This document shows, piece after piece, positions 29,197 through 38,904 of a stretch of DNA of 64,000 nucleotides. Numbering within the stretch: the first letter of the stretch is position 1; every line of letters starts with the position of its first letter. This DNA is from Bordetella genomosp. 13 (GTDB lineage: Bacteria; Pseudomonadota; Gammaproteobacteria; Burkholderiales; Burkholderiaceae_B). The notes beneath the pieces were generated by a model. It saw only the letters and a program-made list of their open reading frames with translations, was not told the origin of the DNA and searched no databases. The DNA lies in NCBI RefSeq assembly GCF_007679965.1, contig NZ_VEHL01000003.1, forward strand, positions 518,425-582,424, read 5' to 3'. The translations under genes and the position numbers were made by a program.

Positions 29197-29712
29197 ATGG
29201 TCGATTTCAGCGCGTTCAAGCGCCTCGTGGTTTCCCACGCTCAAAAGCAAGAGGTCGAATCGGCAGCGCCGGTCGACTGGAATGCGCGCAGGCAATGGTG
29301 GATCCACAAGGTCGACGGCCTGTTGCAAGAGATCAGGGCGTGGCTCGGTTCGCTGGTCGACGATGGAACCATCGGCTTCGCGGTGCGTACCGTCACTGTC
29401 GACGAGCAGTACCTGGGCACCTACCAGATACAGGCCGCAACCCTGGATTACGCAGGGCAGAGCATGGAGATCCTGCCCGTCGGCTCTCTCGTGCTGGGCG
29501 GAGTCGGGCGTGTCGATGTCACGGGGCCGGCCGGCAAGGTGATGTTGATCCTGCTGACGCCGGACGACGACGCCCCGTCGGGACCGCCGCAGCTGGATTC
29601 CGCCGAATGGTTCACCACCTTGCCGCATGACCGGCTGTCCCAGACACGGCTGACCGAAGCCTTGTTCCAGCAGATGTTTCTGGAGCTTTTCGGCGTGGGA
29701 GACGAGCAGTGA
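29197..29712 (+). CDS. Hypothetical protein, partner of a HEPN-like protein
   Basis: 171 residues from ATG 29197, which has GGA 6 bases upstream; ATG 29182 and 29191 are alternatives. It is not recognised. The protein starts VDFSAFKRLVVSHAQKQE (helical, charged) and continues with a helix around RRQWWIHKVDGLLQEIRAWL. A beta-rich centre (TIGFAVRTVTVDEQYLGTYQI, VGRVDVTGPAGKVMLILLTP) precedes a short C-terminal helix. No signal peptide or membrane segment was seen. Its stop overlaps the next gene's GTG (GTGA), so the two products are probably made together and may form a complex. Base composition is less GC-rich than neighbours, a possible sign of transfer. Confidence 0.7.
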   Translation: MVDFSAFKRLVVSHAQKQEVESAAPVDWNARRQWWIHKVDGLLQEIRAWLGSLVDDGTIGFAVRTVTVDEQYLGTYQIQAATLDYAGQSMEILPVGSLVLGGVGRVDVTGPAGKVMLILLTPDDDAPSGPPQLDSAEWFTTLPHDRLSQTRLTEALFQQMFLELFGVGDEQ

Positions 29713-30329
29713 CGCCCCACGTACCGCGTTTGACGGTCAAAGGCATCGTTGGCCAGTATCAATGCGTCGAAGCCGGCTTGCGAAGGGAACGTGCGGCTGT
29801 CCTTGCCAGCCTGCCTCAAGGCAAGCGGCCGCCATACCTCATGCATGCCATTGCGCTCGGCGCTACGCCCGCGGAGATCGAGGACTATTTCGAGCACTGC
29901 CGGTCCGAGGCGGAGCTTGCTTCCTGCCTGTTTCTGATCGCGGCCGCGGAGGCTCGGCTGCGGGATGATGCCCAGTGGCGTAGCAGCAGGCGGGCCAGCG
30001 ATCTCGAGGGCCGGTTGGGACTGCTGTACGAGAAAGCCGATGTCACCTGGCAGGTCGCGCTGGACCAGTCGGGCATCATCGAGGCGTGGAAAAACTTCCT
30101 GCATGCGACCAAGGATCTTGCGGAACTTGATCGATCCCGATGGGCGGGCCGCATCGGCAAGTTCAGGTCGATCCTGCAGTTGCGGCATTGGGTGGCGCAT
30201 GGGCGCAATTGGCCCTTGAAAGCGAACCTCTGCGCGTGGTCCATCACCGAGGTCGCGAAGATCGTGGAAGACCTGTTCCAGGCCCTGAACGACATCGCCG
30301 GCCACGCCAAACTGCCCAGCGTGGCCTAG
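29709..30329 (+). CDS. HEPN-like protein with RX4H motif
   Basis: 206 residues from GTG 29709, overlapping the upstream stop. Predicted mostly alpha-helical and soluble. Residues about 155-197 read FRSILQLRHWVAHGRNW followed by helices. RHWVAH (Arg159 to His164) is the RX4H signature of HEPN-fold ribonucleases, and the surrounding RHWxAHGRxW pattern is like the RiboL-PSP-HEPN subgroup. Helix FLIAAAEARLRDD (about 75-87) is the likely first HEPN helix. HEPN proteins often cleave RNA in toxin-antitoxin or anti-phage systems and are paired with a regulator; here the coupled upstream gene is the candidate partner. Nuclease activity is inferred from the motif only. Confidence 0.6.
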   Translation: MTPHVPRLTVKGIVGQYQCVEAGLRRERAAVLASLPQGKRPPYLMHAIALGATPAEIEDYFEHCRSEAELASCLFLIAAAEARLRDDAQWRSSRRASDLEGRLGLLYEKADVTWQVALDQSGIIEAWKNFLHATKDLAELDRSRWAGRIGKFRSILQLRHWVAHGRNWPLKANLCAWSITEVAKIVEDLFQALNDIAGHAKLPSVA

Positions 30330-30419
30330 GCGCCGAGGGGCGTCGGTGCCGATTCCGGCCGTCCGGCCTTCCTGCGGCGAACAGCCGCTCGGGCGGCCGT
30401 CCAGCCGGCAGCACAGCGA

Positions 30420-32495
30420 TCAGTGCGCCCCGATCGCTTCGCCCGCCATCCCGCTATGCCGCAACAGCGCATCGATGCTCGGTTCGCGGCCGCGGAAGGC
30501 GCGGAACGAATCCGCCGCCGGACGCGCGCCGCCCACCGCCAGGATCTCGCGCTTGAAGCGCGCACCCGTGGCCGGGTCCAGCGTGCCGCCGGCGGCGGCA
30601 TCGCCCGCGGCCTCTTCGAACGCCGCGTAGGCGTCGGCCGACAGCACTTCCGCCCATTTGTAACTGTAGTAGCCGGCGCCGTAGCCGCCCGCGAACAGGT
30701 GCGAGAACGCATGCGGCAGGCGATGCCATTCGGGCGGGAACAGCACGGCCACCTCCTGGCGCACCTGTTGCAACAGGCCCAGCACGTCGGCGATGGGCGT
30801 GGCGTCCGTGCGGGCATGCAGCAGCATGTCGAACAGGGCGAACTCGATCTGGCGCACGGTCTGCATGCCGCTCTGATAGTTGCGGGCCGCCAGCAGGCGG
30901 TCGTACAGGTCGCGCGGCAGCGGCTGGTCGCTGTCCACGTGGGCGGACAACTGCTGCACCACCGACCATTCCCAGCAGAAGTTCTCCATGAACTGCGAGG
31001 GCAGTTCGATGGCGTCCCATTCGACGCTGGAGAACGCGGCGGCGCCGGGCTCGTCCACTTCGGACAGCAGCGCGTGCAGCGCGTGGCCGGTTTCGTGGAA
31101 CAGCGTGATGACGTCGTCGTGCGTCAGCAGCGCGGCCTTGCCGCCATTGGGGCGGGCGAAGTTGCAGGTCAGGTAGGCCACGGGCGTCTGCAGGCGGCCC
31201 GACGTGACGCGGCGGGTGCGCTCGCTGTCGACCCAGGCGCCGCTCTGCTTGCCCGCGCGGGCATACAGGTCCAGGTACAGGTGACCGATCAGGTCGCCCG
31301 CCGGCGTCTCCACCCGCACGCCACGCACGTCGGCATGCCAGGACGACACCGGCACTTCGCGCAGCCGCACGTCGAACAGGGTCTCGATCACCTGGTACAG
31401 GCCCGACAGCACGCGCGGCTCGGTGAAGTACTGCTTGATCTCGTCCTCGGAGTAGGCATAGCGCGATTCGCGCAGGCGCTCCGAGGCGTAGGGCACGTCC
31501 CAGGGTTGCAGGTCGGTCATGCCCAGTTCGGTGGCCGCGTAGGCGCGCAGCTCGGCCAGGTCGCGCTGCGCGTAGGGCTTGGCGCGCGCGGCCAGGTCGC
31601 GCAGGAAGGCGGTGACTTCGCCGGCGTCGCGCGCCATGCGGGTCTGCAGCCGCAGCTCGGCGAAATGGCCGTACCCCAGCAGCGAGGCCTCTTCGGCGCG
31701 CAGGGCCAGCAGTTCCTCGATCAGCGGCGAATTGTCCAGCTCGGCCTTGCCGTGCTCGGACGCCACCGTGCCGTAGGCGCGGTACAGCGTGGCGCGCAGC
31801 TCGCGGTCGCGCGCATACTGCATCACGGGCAGGTAGCACGGCATCTTCAGCGTCAGCATCCAGCCGGGCTTGCCGTCGGCCTCGGCCGCCTGGCGGGCGG
31901 CGTCCAGCACGTCGGCGGGCAGGCCGGCCAGGCGGGATTCGTCCTCGACGATGAGCGACCAGGCATCGATGGCGTCCAGCACGTTCTCCGAGAACTTCTG
32001 CGACACCTGCGCCTCGCGTTCCGAATTCTGGGCATAGCGTTCGCGCGCCTCGCCCTGCAATTCGACGCCGCTCAGGCGGAAGTCACGCAGGGCCAGTTCG
32101 ATCACACGGCGGCGCACCGGCGACCAGGATGCGAAATCGGCGGCGGCGTGCAGGCGTTGGTACTGGCGGTACAGCCCTTCGTGCAAGCCCACCCAGGTCG
32201 AGAACTCGGTGACCTTGGGCAGGGCGGCGTTGTAGACCTCGCGCAGCTCGGGCGTGTTGACCACGGCGTTCAGGTGGCCGGCGACCGACCAGGCGCGCCA
32301 CAGGCGCTCGGTGGCGGTGTCCAGCGGTTCGACCACGGCTTCCCAGGTGGCGGGCAGGTCGGGCGAGGCCGCCTGCTCCACCGCCTGGCGCGCGATCTCC
32401 AGCAGTTCGTCGACCGCGGGCACGATGTGCGCGGGCTTGACGCTGGCATAGTCCACCAGGTCGGATACGGGAGCGAGCAGGGGGTTGGAAGTCAT
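30420..32495 (-). CDS. prlC: Oligopeptidase A (M3 family metallopeptidase)
   Basis: 691 residues from ATG 32495 (family about 680). A cytoplasmic zinc endopeptidase that degrades short peptides, including cleaved signal peptides. The catalytic motif LFHETGHALH (His467, Glu468, His471) is followed by the downstream zinc-ligand region SSVEWDAIELPSQFMENF. The C-terminal HLFAGGYGAGYYSYKWAEV is the substrate-binding loop of M3 enzymes. The N-terminal helical domain is complete (SNPLLAPVSDLVDYASVKPAHIVPAV). No signal peptide. It follows folD on the same strand after a 166-base gap and probably has its own promoter. Confidence 0.93.
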   Translation of the reverse strand: MTSNPLLAPVSDLVDYASVKPAHIVPAVDELLEIARQAVEQAASPDLPATWEAVVEPLDTATERLWRAWSVAGHLNAVVNTPELREVYNAALPKVTEFSTWVGLHEGLYRQYQRLHAAADFASWSPVRRRVIELALRDFRLSGVELQGEARERYAQNSEREAQVSQKFSENVLDAIDAWSLIVEDESRLAGLPADVLDAARQAAEADGKPGWMLTLKMPCYLPVMQYARDRELRATLYRAYGTVASEHGKAELDNSPLIEELLALRAEEASLLGYGHFAELRLQTRMARDAGEVTAFLRDLAARAKPYAQRDLAELRAYAATELGMTDLQPWDVPYASERLRESRYAYSEDEIKQYFTEPRVLSGLYQVIETLFDVRLREVPVSSWHADVRGVRVETPAGDLIGHLYLDLYARAGKQSGAWVDSERTRRVTSGRLQTPVAYLTCNFARPNGGKAALLTHDDVITLFHETGHALHALLSEVDEPGAAAFSSVEWDAIELPSQFMENFCWEWSVVQQLSAHVDSDQPLPRDLYDRLLAARNYQSGMQTVRQIEFALFDMLLHARTDATPIADVLGLLQQVRQEVAVLFPPEWHRLPHAFSHLFAGGYGAGYYSYKWAEVLSADAYAAFEEAAGDAAAGGTLDPATGARFKREILAVGGARPAADSFRAFRGREPSIDALLRHSGMAGEAIGAH

Positions 32496-32661
32496 CGCGG
32501 CCTCGGCGGCAGGAAATAGGGTGTGGATCCCAGATGGGGACGGGCGCGCATAACGCAAGACTGGCGGCGCGCCGTCGGGCGAACGATACCGTCTTGCAAA
32601 GGCCGTGGGAACGAGGGCGGCGGCGCACCTGCGCGCGCCGCCCCGCAGCGGCCGGCGGAGG

Positions 32662-33522
32662 TTACGCGGCCACGCCGGCGGCGCGTTCGGCCGCCTCGAT
32701 GGTGTTGACCAGCAGCATGGCGATAGTCATGGGACCCACGCCGCCCGGCACCGGGGTGATGGCGCCGGCCACCTGGCTGGCCGAGGCGTAGTCCACGTCG
32801 CCGCGCAGCTTGCCGTCGTCGCCGCGGTTGATGCCCACGTCGATGACCACCGCGCCCGGCTTGACCATGCTGCCGTCGACCATGCCGGCGCGGCCGGTGG
32901 CGACCACCAGCACGTCGGCGCGGCGGGTCTGCGCACCCAGGTCGCGGGTCTTGGAATTGCACAGCGTGACGGTGGCGCCGGCCTGCAGCAGCAGCATGGC
33001 CATGGGCTTGCCCACGATGTTGCTGGCGCCGACCACCACGGCCTCGGCCCCGCGCAACGGCACGCCCTCGGACTCGAGCATCTTCATCACGCCGTAGGGC
33101 GTGCACGGGCGGAACAGCGGCTGGCCCGTCATGAGCAGGCCGGCGTTGCTGATGTGGAAGCCGTCCACGTCCTTCTCGGCGGCGATGGCCTCGATGACCT
33201 TGTGCGAATCGATGTGCCTGGGCAGCGGCAACTGCACCAGAATGCCGTGGATGGCGGGGTCCTGATTGAGGCGATCGATGTGGGACAGCAGTTCGGCCTC
33301 GGTCATGTCGGCCGGATACTGTTCCTTGATGGAGTGCAGGCCCGCCTTCTCGCAGGCGGCTACCTTGTTGCGGACATACACCTGCGAGGCAGGGTCCTCG
33401 CCTACCAGCACGACGGCAAGGCCGGGCCGGACACCGCGTTCGGCCAGTTTACGGGCACGTTCCGCGACTTCTTCGCGGATGCGTGCGGAAAGCGCGTTGC
33501 CATCAATAATGCGTGCGGTCAT
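32662..33522 (-). CDS. folD: Bifunctional methylenetetrahydrofolate dehydrogenase/cyclohydrolase FolD
   Basis: 286 residues. Catalyses NADP-dependent oxidation of 5,10-methylene-THF and hydrolysis of methenyl-THF to 10-formyl-THF. Signature blocks are [21 protein letters not shown] (active-site Tyr/Lys), [35 protein letters not shown], the NADP fold [17 protein letters not shown] and [15 protein letters not shown]. Its ATG is within the stop of the response-regulator gene (ATGA), an unexpected translational coupling of a folate enzyme to a two-component system. Confidence 0.95.
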   Translation of the reverse strand: MTARIIDGNALSARIREEVAERARKLAERGVRPGLAVVLVGEDPASQVYVRNKVAACEKAGLHSIKEQYPADMTEAELLSHIDRLNQDPAIHGILVQLPLPRHIDSHKVIEAIAAEKDVDGFHISNAGLLMTGQPLFRPCTPYGVMKMLESEGVPLRGAEAVVVGASNIVGKPMAMLLLQAGATVTLCNSKTRDLGAQTRRADVLVVATGRAGMVDGSMVKPGAVVIDVGINRGDDGKLRGDVDYASASQVAGAITPVPGGVGPMTIAMLLVNTIEAAERAAGVAA

Positions 33523-34145
33523 GCATGAGCCTCGGGTTTTGCCAGGGCCACCTTCATCAGGTCGGCCACGGTGGTGACTTCCAGTTTTTCCATGATGTTG
33601 GCGCGGTGCGCCTCGACGGTCTTGATGCTGATGCCGAGGTCGTCGGCGATCTGCTTGTTCAGGCGGCCGGCGACGATGCGCTCGAGCACCTGCTGTTCGC
33701 GCGCGGTCAGGCGGGCGAGCATGGCTTCGTGGTCCTTCTGCGCCTGGAACTTGCTGACGCGCTGCACCGCCTGCTCCAGCATGCGGGCGACGATCTCGCG
33801 CAAGTCGGCCTCGTTGAAGGGCTTTTCCAGGAAGTCGATGGCGCCTTTCTTCATCGTGGACACGGCCATGGGCACGTCGCCGTGGCCAGTGATGAAGACG
33901 ATGGGCAGCGGCGCGTTGCGCGCGATCAACTGTTCCTGCAGCTCCAGGCCGCTCATGCCGGGCATGCGCACGTCGGCGATCAGCACGCCGACTTGCGAGG
34001 CGTCGTATTCGTCCAGGAAGGTCTCGCCGCTGGAATAGGCGCGCACGCGGTAGCCGTTGGCCTCCAGGAGCCAGCGCAGCGAATCGCGCACGGCTTCGTC
34101 GTCGTCAACGATGAAGACCGTGCTGGACAGGTGGGGCGTATTCAT
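33519..34145 (-). CDS. FixJ/NarL-like response regulator
   Basis: 208 residues. The N-terminal receiver has the acidic pocket DDDE (14-17), phosphoacceptor Asp58 in [16 protein letters not shown], Thr in FITGHGD and Lys in DFLEKPF. The C-terminal LuxR-type helix-turn-helix is [36 protein letters not shown]. The linker and receiver are closest to FixJ-type regulators. It overlaps the kinase gene upstream and folD downstream, each by 4 bases, so the kinase shown next is its certain partner by position. Target genes are not indicated; folD or the divergent pyruvate dehydrogenase operon are possibilities. Confidence 0.9.
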   Translation of the reverse strand: MNTPHLSSTVFIVDDDEAVRDSLRWLLEANGYRVRAYSSGETFLDEYDASQVGVLIADVRMPGMSGLELQEQLIARNAPLPIVFITGHGDVPMAVSTMKKGAIDFLEKPFNEADLREIVARMLEQAVQRVSKFQAQKDHEAMLARLTAREQQVLERIVAGRLNKQIADDLGISIKTVEAHRANIMEKLEVTTVADLMKVALAKPEAHA

Positions 34146-35893
34146 GCGTGCAACTCCTCGGACTGTTCATTGGGCGTTTGCGTTTGGGGCGCGGCGCAGG
34201 GCAGGGTGAACCGGAAGATGGTGCCCCCGGCCGGATTCGGGTCGGCCCACAGGCGACCATGATGCGACTCGATAATGGTACGGCAAATGTTCAGCCCCAT
34301 GCCCAGGCCCTGGGTCTTGGTGCTGAAGAAGGGTTCGAACAGGCGCTCGGGCTCGGCCAGGCCGTGGCCGCGGTCGACCACGGCGACCTCGATGTGCTGC
34401 TCGTGCAGGATCACGGCGACCTTCAGCTCGTCGGACTCGCTGTGCTCCATGGCTTCCAGGCCGTTCTTCAGCAGGTTCAGCAGCACCTGCTCGATGAGGA
34501 TGGGGTCGGCCAGCACCTCGGGCGCGTTGGAGGGCACGAAGCTCTCGATGCGGATGCGGCGCTTGCGCGCGTCGATCTCGGCGAAGCCGATGGCATTGTC
34601 GACGATGCCGCGGATGGCCACGCGCTGGCGGCGCGGTTCGCTGCGCTTCACGAATTCACGGATGCGGCTGATGATCTTGCCGGCGCGCTCGGCCTGCGAG
34701 GCGGCCTTCTCCAGGGCGGGCAGCAGCATGTTGGGGCTGGTGTGGCCGGCCTTGACCAGGGCCACCGCGCCCATGCTGTAGTTGGCGATGGCCGTCAGCG
34801 GCTGGTTCAGCTCGTGCGCCAGCGACGACGCCATCTCGCCCATGGTGGTCAGGCGGCTGGTCAGCTGGATCTTCTCCTGCTGCACGCGCGAGGCCTCTTC
34901 ATGGGTGCGGCGCTCGGTGATGTCGCGCGCCACCTGCATGCGCACGCGCCGTCCGTCGGTCCAGGCCAGCATGCGGTGATGCACCTCGAACCAGCGCTGC
35001 ACCGAGGGCGAGAACACCTCGACCGACTCGTCGGTGAAGCGGCCGCGGCGGCCGGCCAGCAGCTCGTCGTGGCCGCCCGTCTGCGCGCCGAACACGCGGC
35101 GGTAGGTGCGGTTGGCGAAAAGCAGTTCCAGTCCGTCGTGCGTGTCGGCCGTGACAGAGATGGCGTCGTCCAGGCCTTCCAGCACGGTCATGAAGCGCTC
35201 GTGCGCGGCGGTGAGAGCCTCGCGGATGCGCTTGGATTCGGTGATGTCGGTCATGGAGGTCATCCAGCCGATCTGGTTGCCGTTGGGGTCCAGCAGCGGC
35301 GAGACGTACATGCGGGACGTGAAGCGCGAGCCGTCGCGGCGCTGCGCCTCGACCTCCAGACCGCTGCTGGGCGTCTTGCCGGACAGCAGCACGTCGAGGG
35401 TATGCTGGTGCTGCTCGTGGCGGCCCGGCACCCAGTACGGAAAGGGCGGGCTGCGGCCGATCAGGTCGGCCTCGTTCCAGCCGATCATGCGGCAGAAGGC
35501 GGGATTGACGTAGGCGATGCGGCCTTCCATGTCGATCACGCGCATGCCGGTGGACATGGAGTTCTCCATGGCGCGCCGGAACCCGGTCTCGGCGATCAGC
35601 GCGGCCTCGGCCTCGGAGCGGAACCCGGTATAGCGCCACAGCATCAACAGGCTGATGATGATGACGCCCGACAGCGCCAGCACCACCCAGATCAGCCGCT
35701 GCTGGCGCAGTTCCTGGTCGATGGTGACGAACATCACGCTGTCGTCGTGGATGCGCTGCAGCCAGAAGAAAACGCCCATTACGCACAGGTACGAAATGAG
35801 CACGAGCACGGGCGTGAGCCAATACAGGCCGCGCCGGCGCAGGCGGGCATGGTCGTGGAACGACACCGGGATGTTGGATTTTGCGCTGGACAT
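34142..35893 (-). CDS. Membrane-bound PAS-domain sensor histidine kinase (FixL/DctB-like)
   Basis: 583 residues from ATG 35893. Two membrane helices (about 24-47 and 67-87) enclose only about 20 periplasmic residues, so sensing is probably cytoplasmic or in the membrane. PAS 1 (about 105-225, with PAC ending [11 protein letters not shown]) and PAS 2 (about 230-330, ending ARDITERR) follow. The dimerisation/phosphoacceptor site is [17 protein letters not shown] (His360), then [11 protein letters not shown] (N box) and GHGLAEPE / [17 protein letters not shown] (G boxes). The H box is of the FixL/DctB class. The PAS domains show no obvious heme-binding signature by eye, so oxygen sensing is not assumed. 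Co-translated with its response regulator. Confidence 0.9.
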   Translation of the reverse strand: MSSAKSNIPVSFHDHARLRRRGLYWLTPVLVLISYLCVMGVFFWLQRIHDDSVMFVTIDQELRQQRLIWVVLALSGVIIISLLMLWRYTGFRSEAEAALIAETGFRRAMENSMSTGMRVIDMEGRIAYVNPAFCRMIGWNEADLIGRSPPFPYWVPGRHEQHQHTLDVLLSGKTPSSGLEVEAQRRDGSRFTSRMYVSPLLDPNGNQIGWMTSMTDITESKRIREALTAAHERFMTVLEGLDDAISVTADTHDGLELLFANRTYRRVFGAQTGGHDELLAGRRGRFTDESVEVFSPSVQRWFEVHHRMLAWTDGRRVRMQVARDITERRTHEEASRVQQEKIQLTSRLTTMGEMASSLAHELNQPLTAIANYSMGAVALVKAGHTSPNMLLPALEKAASQAERAGKIISRIREFVKRSEPRRQRVAIRGIVDNAIGFAEIDARKRRIRIESFVPSNAPEVLADPILIEQVLLNLLKNGLEAMEHSESDELKVAVILHEQHIEVAVVDRGHGLAEPERLFEPFFSTKTQGLGMGLNICRTIIESHHGRLWADPNPAGGTIFRFTLPCAAPQTQTPNEQSEELHA

Positions 35894-35981
35894 GAATTCC
35901 TGACGTGAGTGCGGCATTTTAGTGCGGGTTCGCGCAAGCGTCCCCGCGCACGTCACGGGATTGCCGTACGTATTCGCCGAA

Positions 35982-35998
35982 ATTCCATATTATGAAAT
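35982..35998. promoter_or_regulatory. AT-rich palindrome between the sensor kinase and aceE
   Basis: ATTCCATATTATGAAAT is a 17-base dyad with one mismatched pair, placed about 30 bases upstream of the aceE -35 hexamer and about 90 bases before the kinase gene. It is the strongest operator candidate in this divergent region and could bind the response regulator or a pyruvate-responsive regulator. Confidence 0.4.
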
Positions 35999-36023
35999 GC
36001 CGTACCGCAACATGAAATTTTCC

Positions 36024-36052
36024 TTGCGACAGGGTAGTCTTCTTCCTAGAAT
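36024..36052 (+). promoter_or_regulatory. Sigma-70 promoter of the pyruvate dehydrogenase operon
   Basis: TTGCGA (36024-36029), a 17-base spacer and TAGAAT (36047-36052). Transcription would start near 36059, giving a leader of about 127 bases before aceE. Confidence 0.6.
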
Positions 36053-36185
36053 GCCGGTTTTCGGCAAGTCCGAGGCAGGACGCTGCTCGTGTATCGCACG
36101 ATGCGCGCTCTCCTGTCCGCAGTGAACGCCGCGCGCATTGGTTTACCGGCCAGGCGCGCTTCGAACCCCTACCAGGAGACAGCAG

Positions 36186-38894
36186 ATGTCCTCTCACGCC
36201 CAGGCCGGCGCCCTAGCGGCCGCCAATGACGACGATACCCTCGAGACCCAGGAATGGCTGGAAGCGCTTTCGGCCGTGCTGGACCGCGAAGGCCCTGAGC
36301 GTGCGCATTATCTGCTGGAACGCCTGGTCGACCTGGCCCGCCGTTCGGGCGCGCACATCCCGTTCTCGCCCAACACGGCCTACCTGAACACCATCCCCAC
36401 GGCCCTGCAGCCGGCGCATCCGGGCAACCTCGAACTGGAAACCCGCATCCGTTCGTACGTGCGCTGGAACGCCATGGCCATGGTGGTCAAGGCCAACAAG
36501 CACAATCCGGCCGACGGCGGCGACCTGGGCGGCCACATCGCGTCGTTCGCCTCGCTGGCCACCATGATCGGCTGCGGCCAGAACCACTTCTGGCACGCCG
36601 AGAGCGAAGGCCACGGCGGCGACCTGGTCTACTTCCAGGGCCACACCTCGCCCGGCATGTATGGCCGCGCCTATCTCGAAGGCCGCCTGACCGAAGAGCA
36701 GCTGAACCACTTCCGCCAGGAAGTCGACGGCAAGGGCCTGCCGTCCTATCCGCATCCGAAGCTGATGCCGGAATTCTGGCAATTTCCCACGGTGTCGATG
36801 GGCCTGGGCCCCCTGATGGCCATCTACCAGGCGCGCTTCCTGAAGTACCTGCACGCCCGCGGCATCGCCGACACCAGCAAGCGCAAGGTGTGGGTCTTCT
36901 GCGGCGACGGTGAAATGGACGAACCCGAGTCGCTGGGCGCCATCGCCCTGGCGGCCCGCGAGAAGCTCGACAACCTGATCTTCGTCATCAACTGCAACCT
37001 GCAGCGCCTGGACGGCCCGGTGCGCGGCAACGGCAAGATCATCCAGGAGCTGGAAGGCGACTTCCGCGGTTCGGGCTGGAACGTGATCAAGCTGATCTGG
37101 GGCGGCTATTGGGATCCGCTGCTGGCGCACGACAAGGAAGGCATCCTGCGCAAGATCATGGAAGAGACCGTCGACGGCGAGTACCAGGCGTACAAGGCCA
37201 ACGACGGCAAGTTCGTGCGCGAACACTTCTTCGGCAAGCACCCCAAGCTGCTGGAGGCCGTCTCGCGCATGAGCGACGAGGACATCTGGCGCCTGAACCG
37301 CGGCGGCCACGACCCCCACAAGGTGTACGCGGCCTTCGACGCGGCCTCCAACACCACCGGCCAGCCCACCGTCATCCTGGCCAAGACCATCAAGGGCTAC
37401 GGCATGGGCCAGGTCGGCCAGGCCAAGAACCCCACCCACCAGCAGAAGAAGCTGGAGCTCGAGTCGATCCGCGAATTCCGCGACCGCTTCGCCATCCCGA
37501 TCCCCGACGACCAGCTCGAGAAGCTGCCGTACTTCAAGCCGGCCGAGGATTCGCCCGAGATGAAGTACCTGCACGAGCGCCGCAAGGCCCTGGGCGGCTA
37601 CCTGCCCAAGCGCCGCGTCAAGGCCGACGAGCAGCTCAAGGCGCCGGCGCTGGAGGCTTTCAAGGCCACGCTGGAGCCCACCTCGGAAGGCCGCGAGATC
37701 TCGACCACGCAAGCCTTCGTGCGCGTGCTGAACACCATCCTGCGCGACAAGCAGGTCGGTCCGCGCGTCGTGCCCATCCTGGCCGACGAGTCGCGCACCT
37801 TCGGCATGGAAGGCCTGTTCCGCCAGATCGGCATCTACGCCCCGGAAGGCCAGAAGTACACCCCGGTCGATAAAGACCAGGTCATGTACTACAAGGAGTC
37901 CGCCGACGGCCAGTTGCTGCAGGAAGGCATCAACGAAGCGGGCGCGATGAGCTCGTGGATCGCGGCGGCCACGTCGTACTCCACGAACAACCGCATCATG
38001 ATCCCGTTCTTCATCTACTACTCGATGTTCGGGTTCCAGCGCATCGGCGACCTGGCCTGGGCCGCCGGCGACATGCAGGCGCGCGGCTTCCTGCTGGGCG
38101 GCACTGCGGGGCGCACCACGCTCAACGGCGAGGGCCTGCAGCACGAGGACGGCCACAGCCACCTGCTGTCGTCGACCATCCCGAACTGCGTCTCCTACGA
38201 CCCCACCTTCGCGCACGAGCTGGCCGTCATCATCCAGCATGGCCTGAAGCGCATGGTCGAGGACCAGGAGAACGTGTACTACTACCTGACCGTGATGAAC
38301 GAGAACTACCCGCAGCCGGGCCTGACCGCCGGCGACGAGGAAGGCATCATCCGCGGCATGTACAAGCTGAAGTCGCACGGCAATGGCAAGAACCGCGTGC
38401 AGCTGATGGGCTCGGGCACGATCCTGCGCGAAGTCATGGCCGCCCAGGAACTGCTGGAAGCCGACTGGGGCGTGGCCTCGGACGTCTGGAGCGTCACCAG
38501 CTTCACCGAGCTGCGCCGCAACGGCCTGGACGCCGACCGCCACAACCTGCTGAACCCGGAAGACAAGGCGCCGCAGGTGCCGTACGTCACGCAGCAGCTG
38601 CAGGGCACGGAAGGCCCGATCATCGCCTCGACCGACTACATGAAGCTGTTCGCGGACCAGATCCGTCCGTTCGTGCCGGCCGGCCGCGCCTACCGCGTGC
38701 TGGGCACCGACGGCTTCGGCCGTTCCGACTTCCGCAGCAAGCTGCGCGAGCACTTCGAGGTCGATCGCCACTTCGTGGTCCTGGCCGCGCTGCGCGCCCT
38801 GGCCGACGAAGGCAAGGTGCCCACGTCCAAGGTCGCGGAAGCCATCAAGAAGTACGGCATCAATCCCGCCAAAGCCAATCCGCAATACGCCTGA
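36186..38894 (+). CDS. aceE: Pyruvate dehydrogenase E1 component (homodimeric)
   Basis: 902 residues, the length of the single-chain E1 used by proteobacteria. It decarboxylates pyruvate with thiamine diphosphate and acetylates the lipoyl arms of E2. The thiamine-diphosphate/Mg site is GDGEMDEPESLGAI through FVINCNLQRLDGPVRGN. Other conserved blocks include GGHIASFASLATM, FIYYSMFGFQRIGDLAWAAGD and LGTDGFGRSDFRSKLR. ATG 36186 follows AGGAGACAGCAG. First gene of the aceE-aceF-lpdA operon, 10 bases before aceF. Confidence 0.97.
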   Translation: MSSHAQAGALAAANDDDTLETQEWLEALSAVLDREGPERAHYLLERLVDLARRSGAHIPFSPNTAYLNTIPTALQPAHPGNLELETRIRSYVRWNAMAMVVKANKHNPADGGDLGGHIASFASLATMIGCGQNHFWHAESEGHGGDLVYFQGHTSPGMYGRAYLEGRLTEEQLNHFRQEVDGKGLPSYPHPKLMPEFWQFPTVSMGLGPLMAIYQARFLKYLHARGIADTSKRKVWVFCGDGEMDEPESLGAIALAAREKLDNLIFVINCNLQRLDGPVRGNGKIIQELEGDFRGSGWNVIKLIWGGYWDPLLAHDKEGILRKIMEETVDGEYQAYKANDGKFVREHFFGKHPKLLEAVSRMSDEDIWRLNRGGHDPHKVYAAFDAASNTTGQPTVILAKTIKGYGMGQVGQAKNPTHQQKKLELESIREFRDRFAIPIPDDQLEKLPYFKPAEDSPEMKYLHERRKALGGYLPKRRVKADEQLKAPALEAFKATLEPTSEGREISTTQAFVRVLNTILRDKQVGPRVVPILADESRTFGMEGLFRQIGIYAPEGQKYTPVDKDQVMYYKESADGQLLQEGINEAGAMSSWIAAATSYSTNNRIMIPFFIYYSMFGFQRIGDLAWAAGDMQARGFLLGGTAGRTTLNGEGLQHEDGHSHLLSSTIPNCVSYDPTFAHELAVIIQHGLKRMVEDQENVYYYLTVMNENYPQPGLTAGDEEGIIRGMYKLKSHGNGKNRVQLMGSGTILREVMAAQELLEADWGVASDVWSVTSFTELRRNGLDADRHNLLNPEDKAPQVPYVTQQLQGTEGPIIASTDYMKLFADQIRPFVPAGRAYRVLGTDGFGRSDFRSKLREHFEVDRHFVVLAALRALADEGKVPTSKVAEAIKKYGINPAKANPQYA

Positions 38895-38904
38895 GGGTAG
38901 ACAG

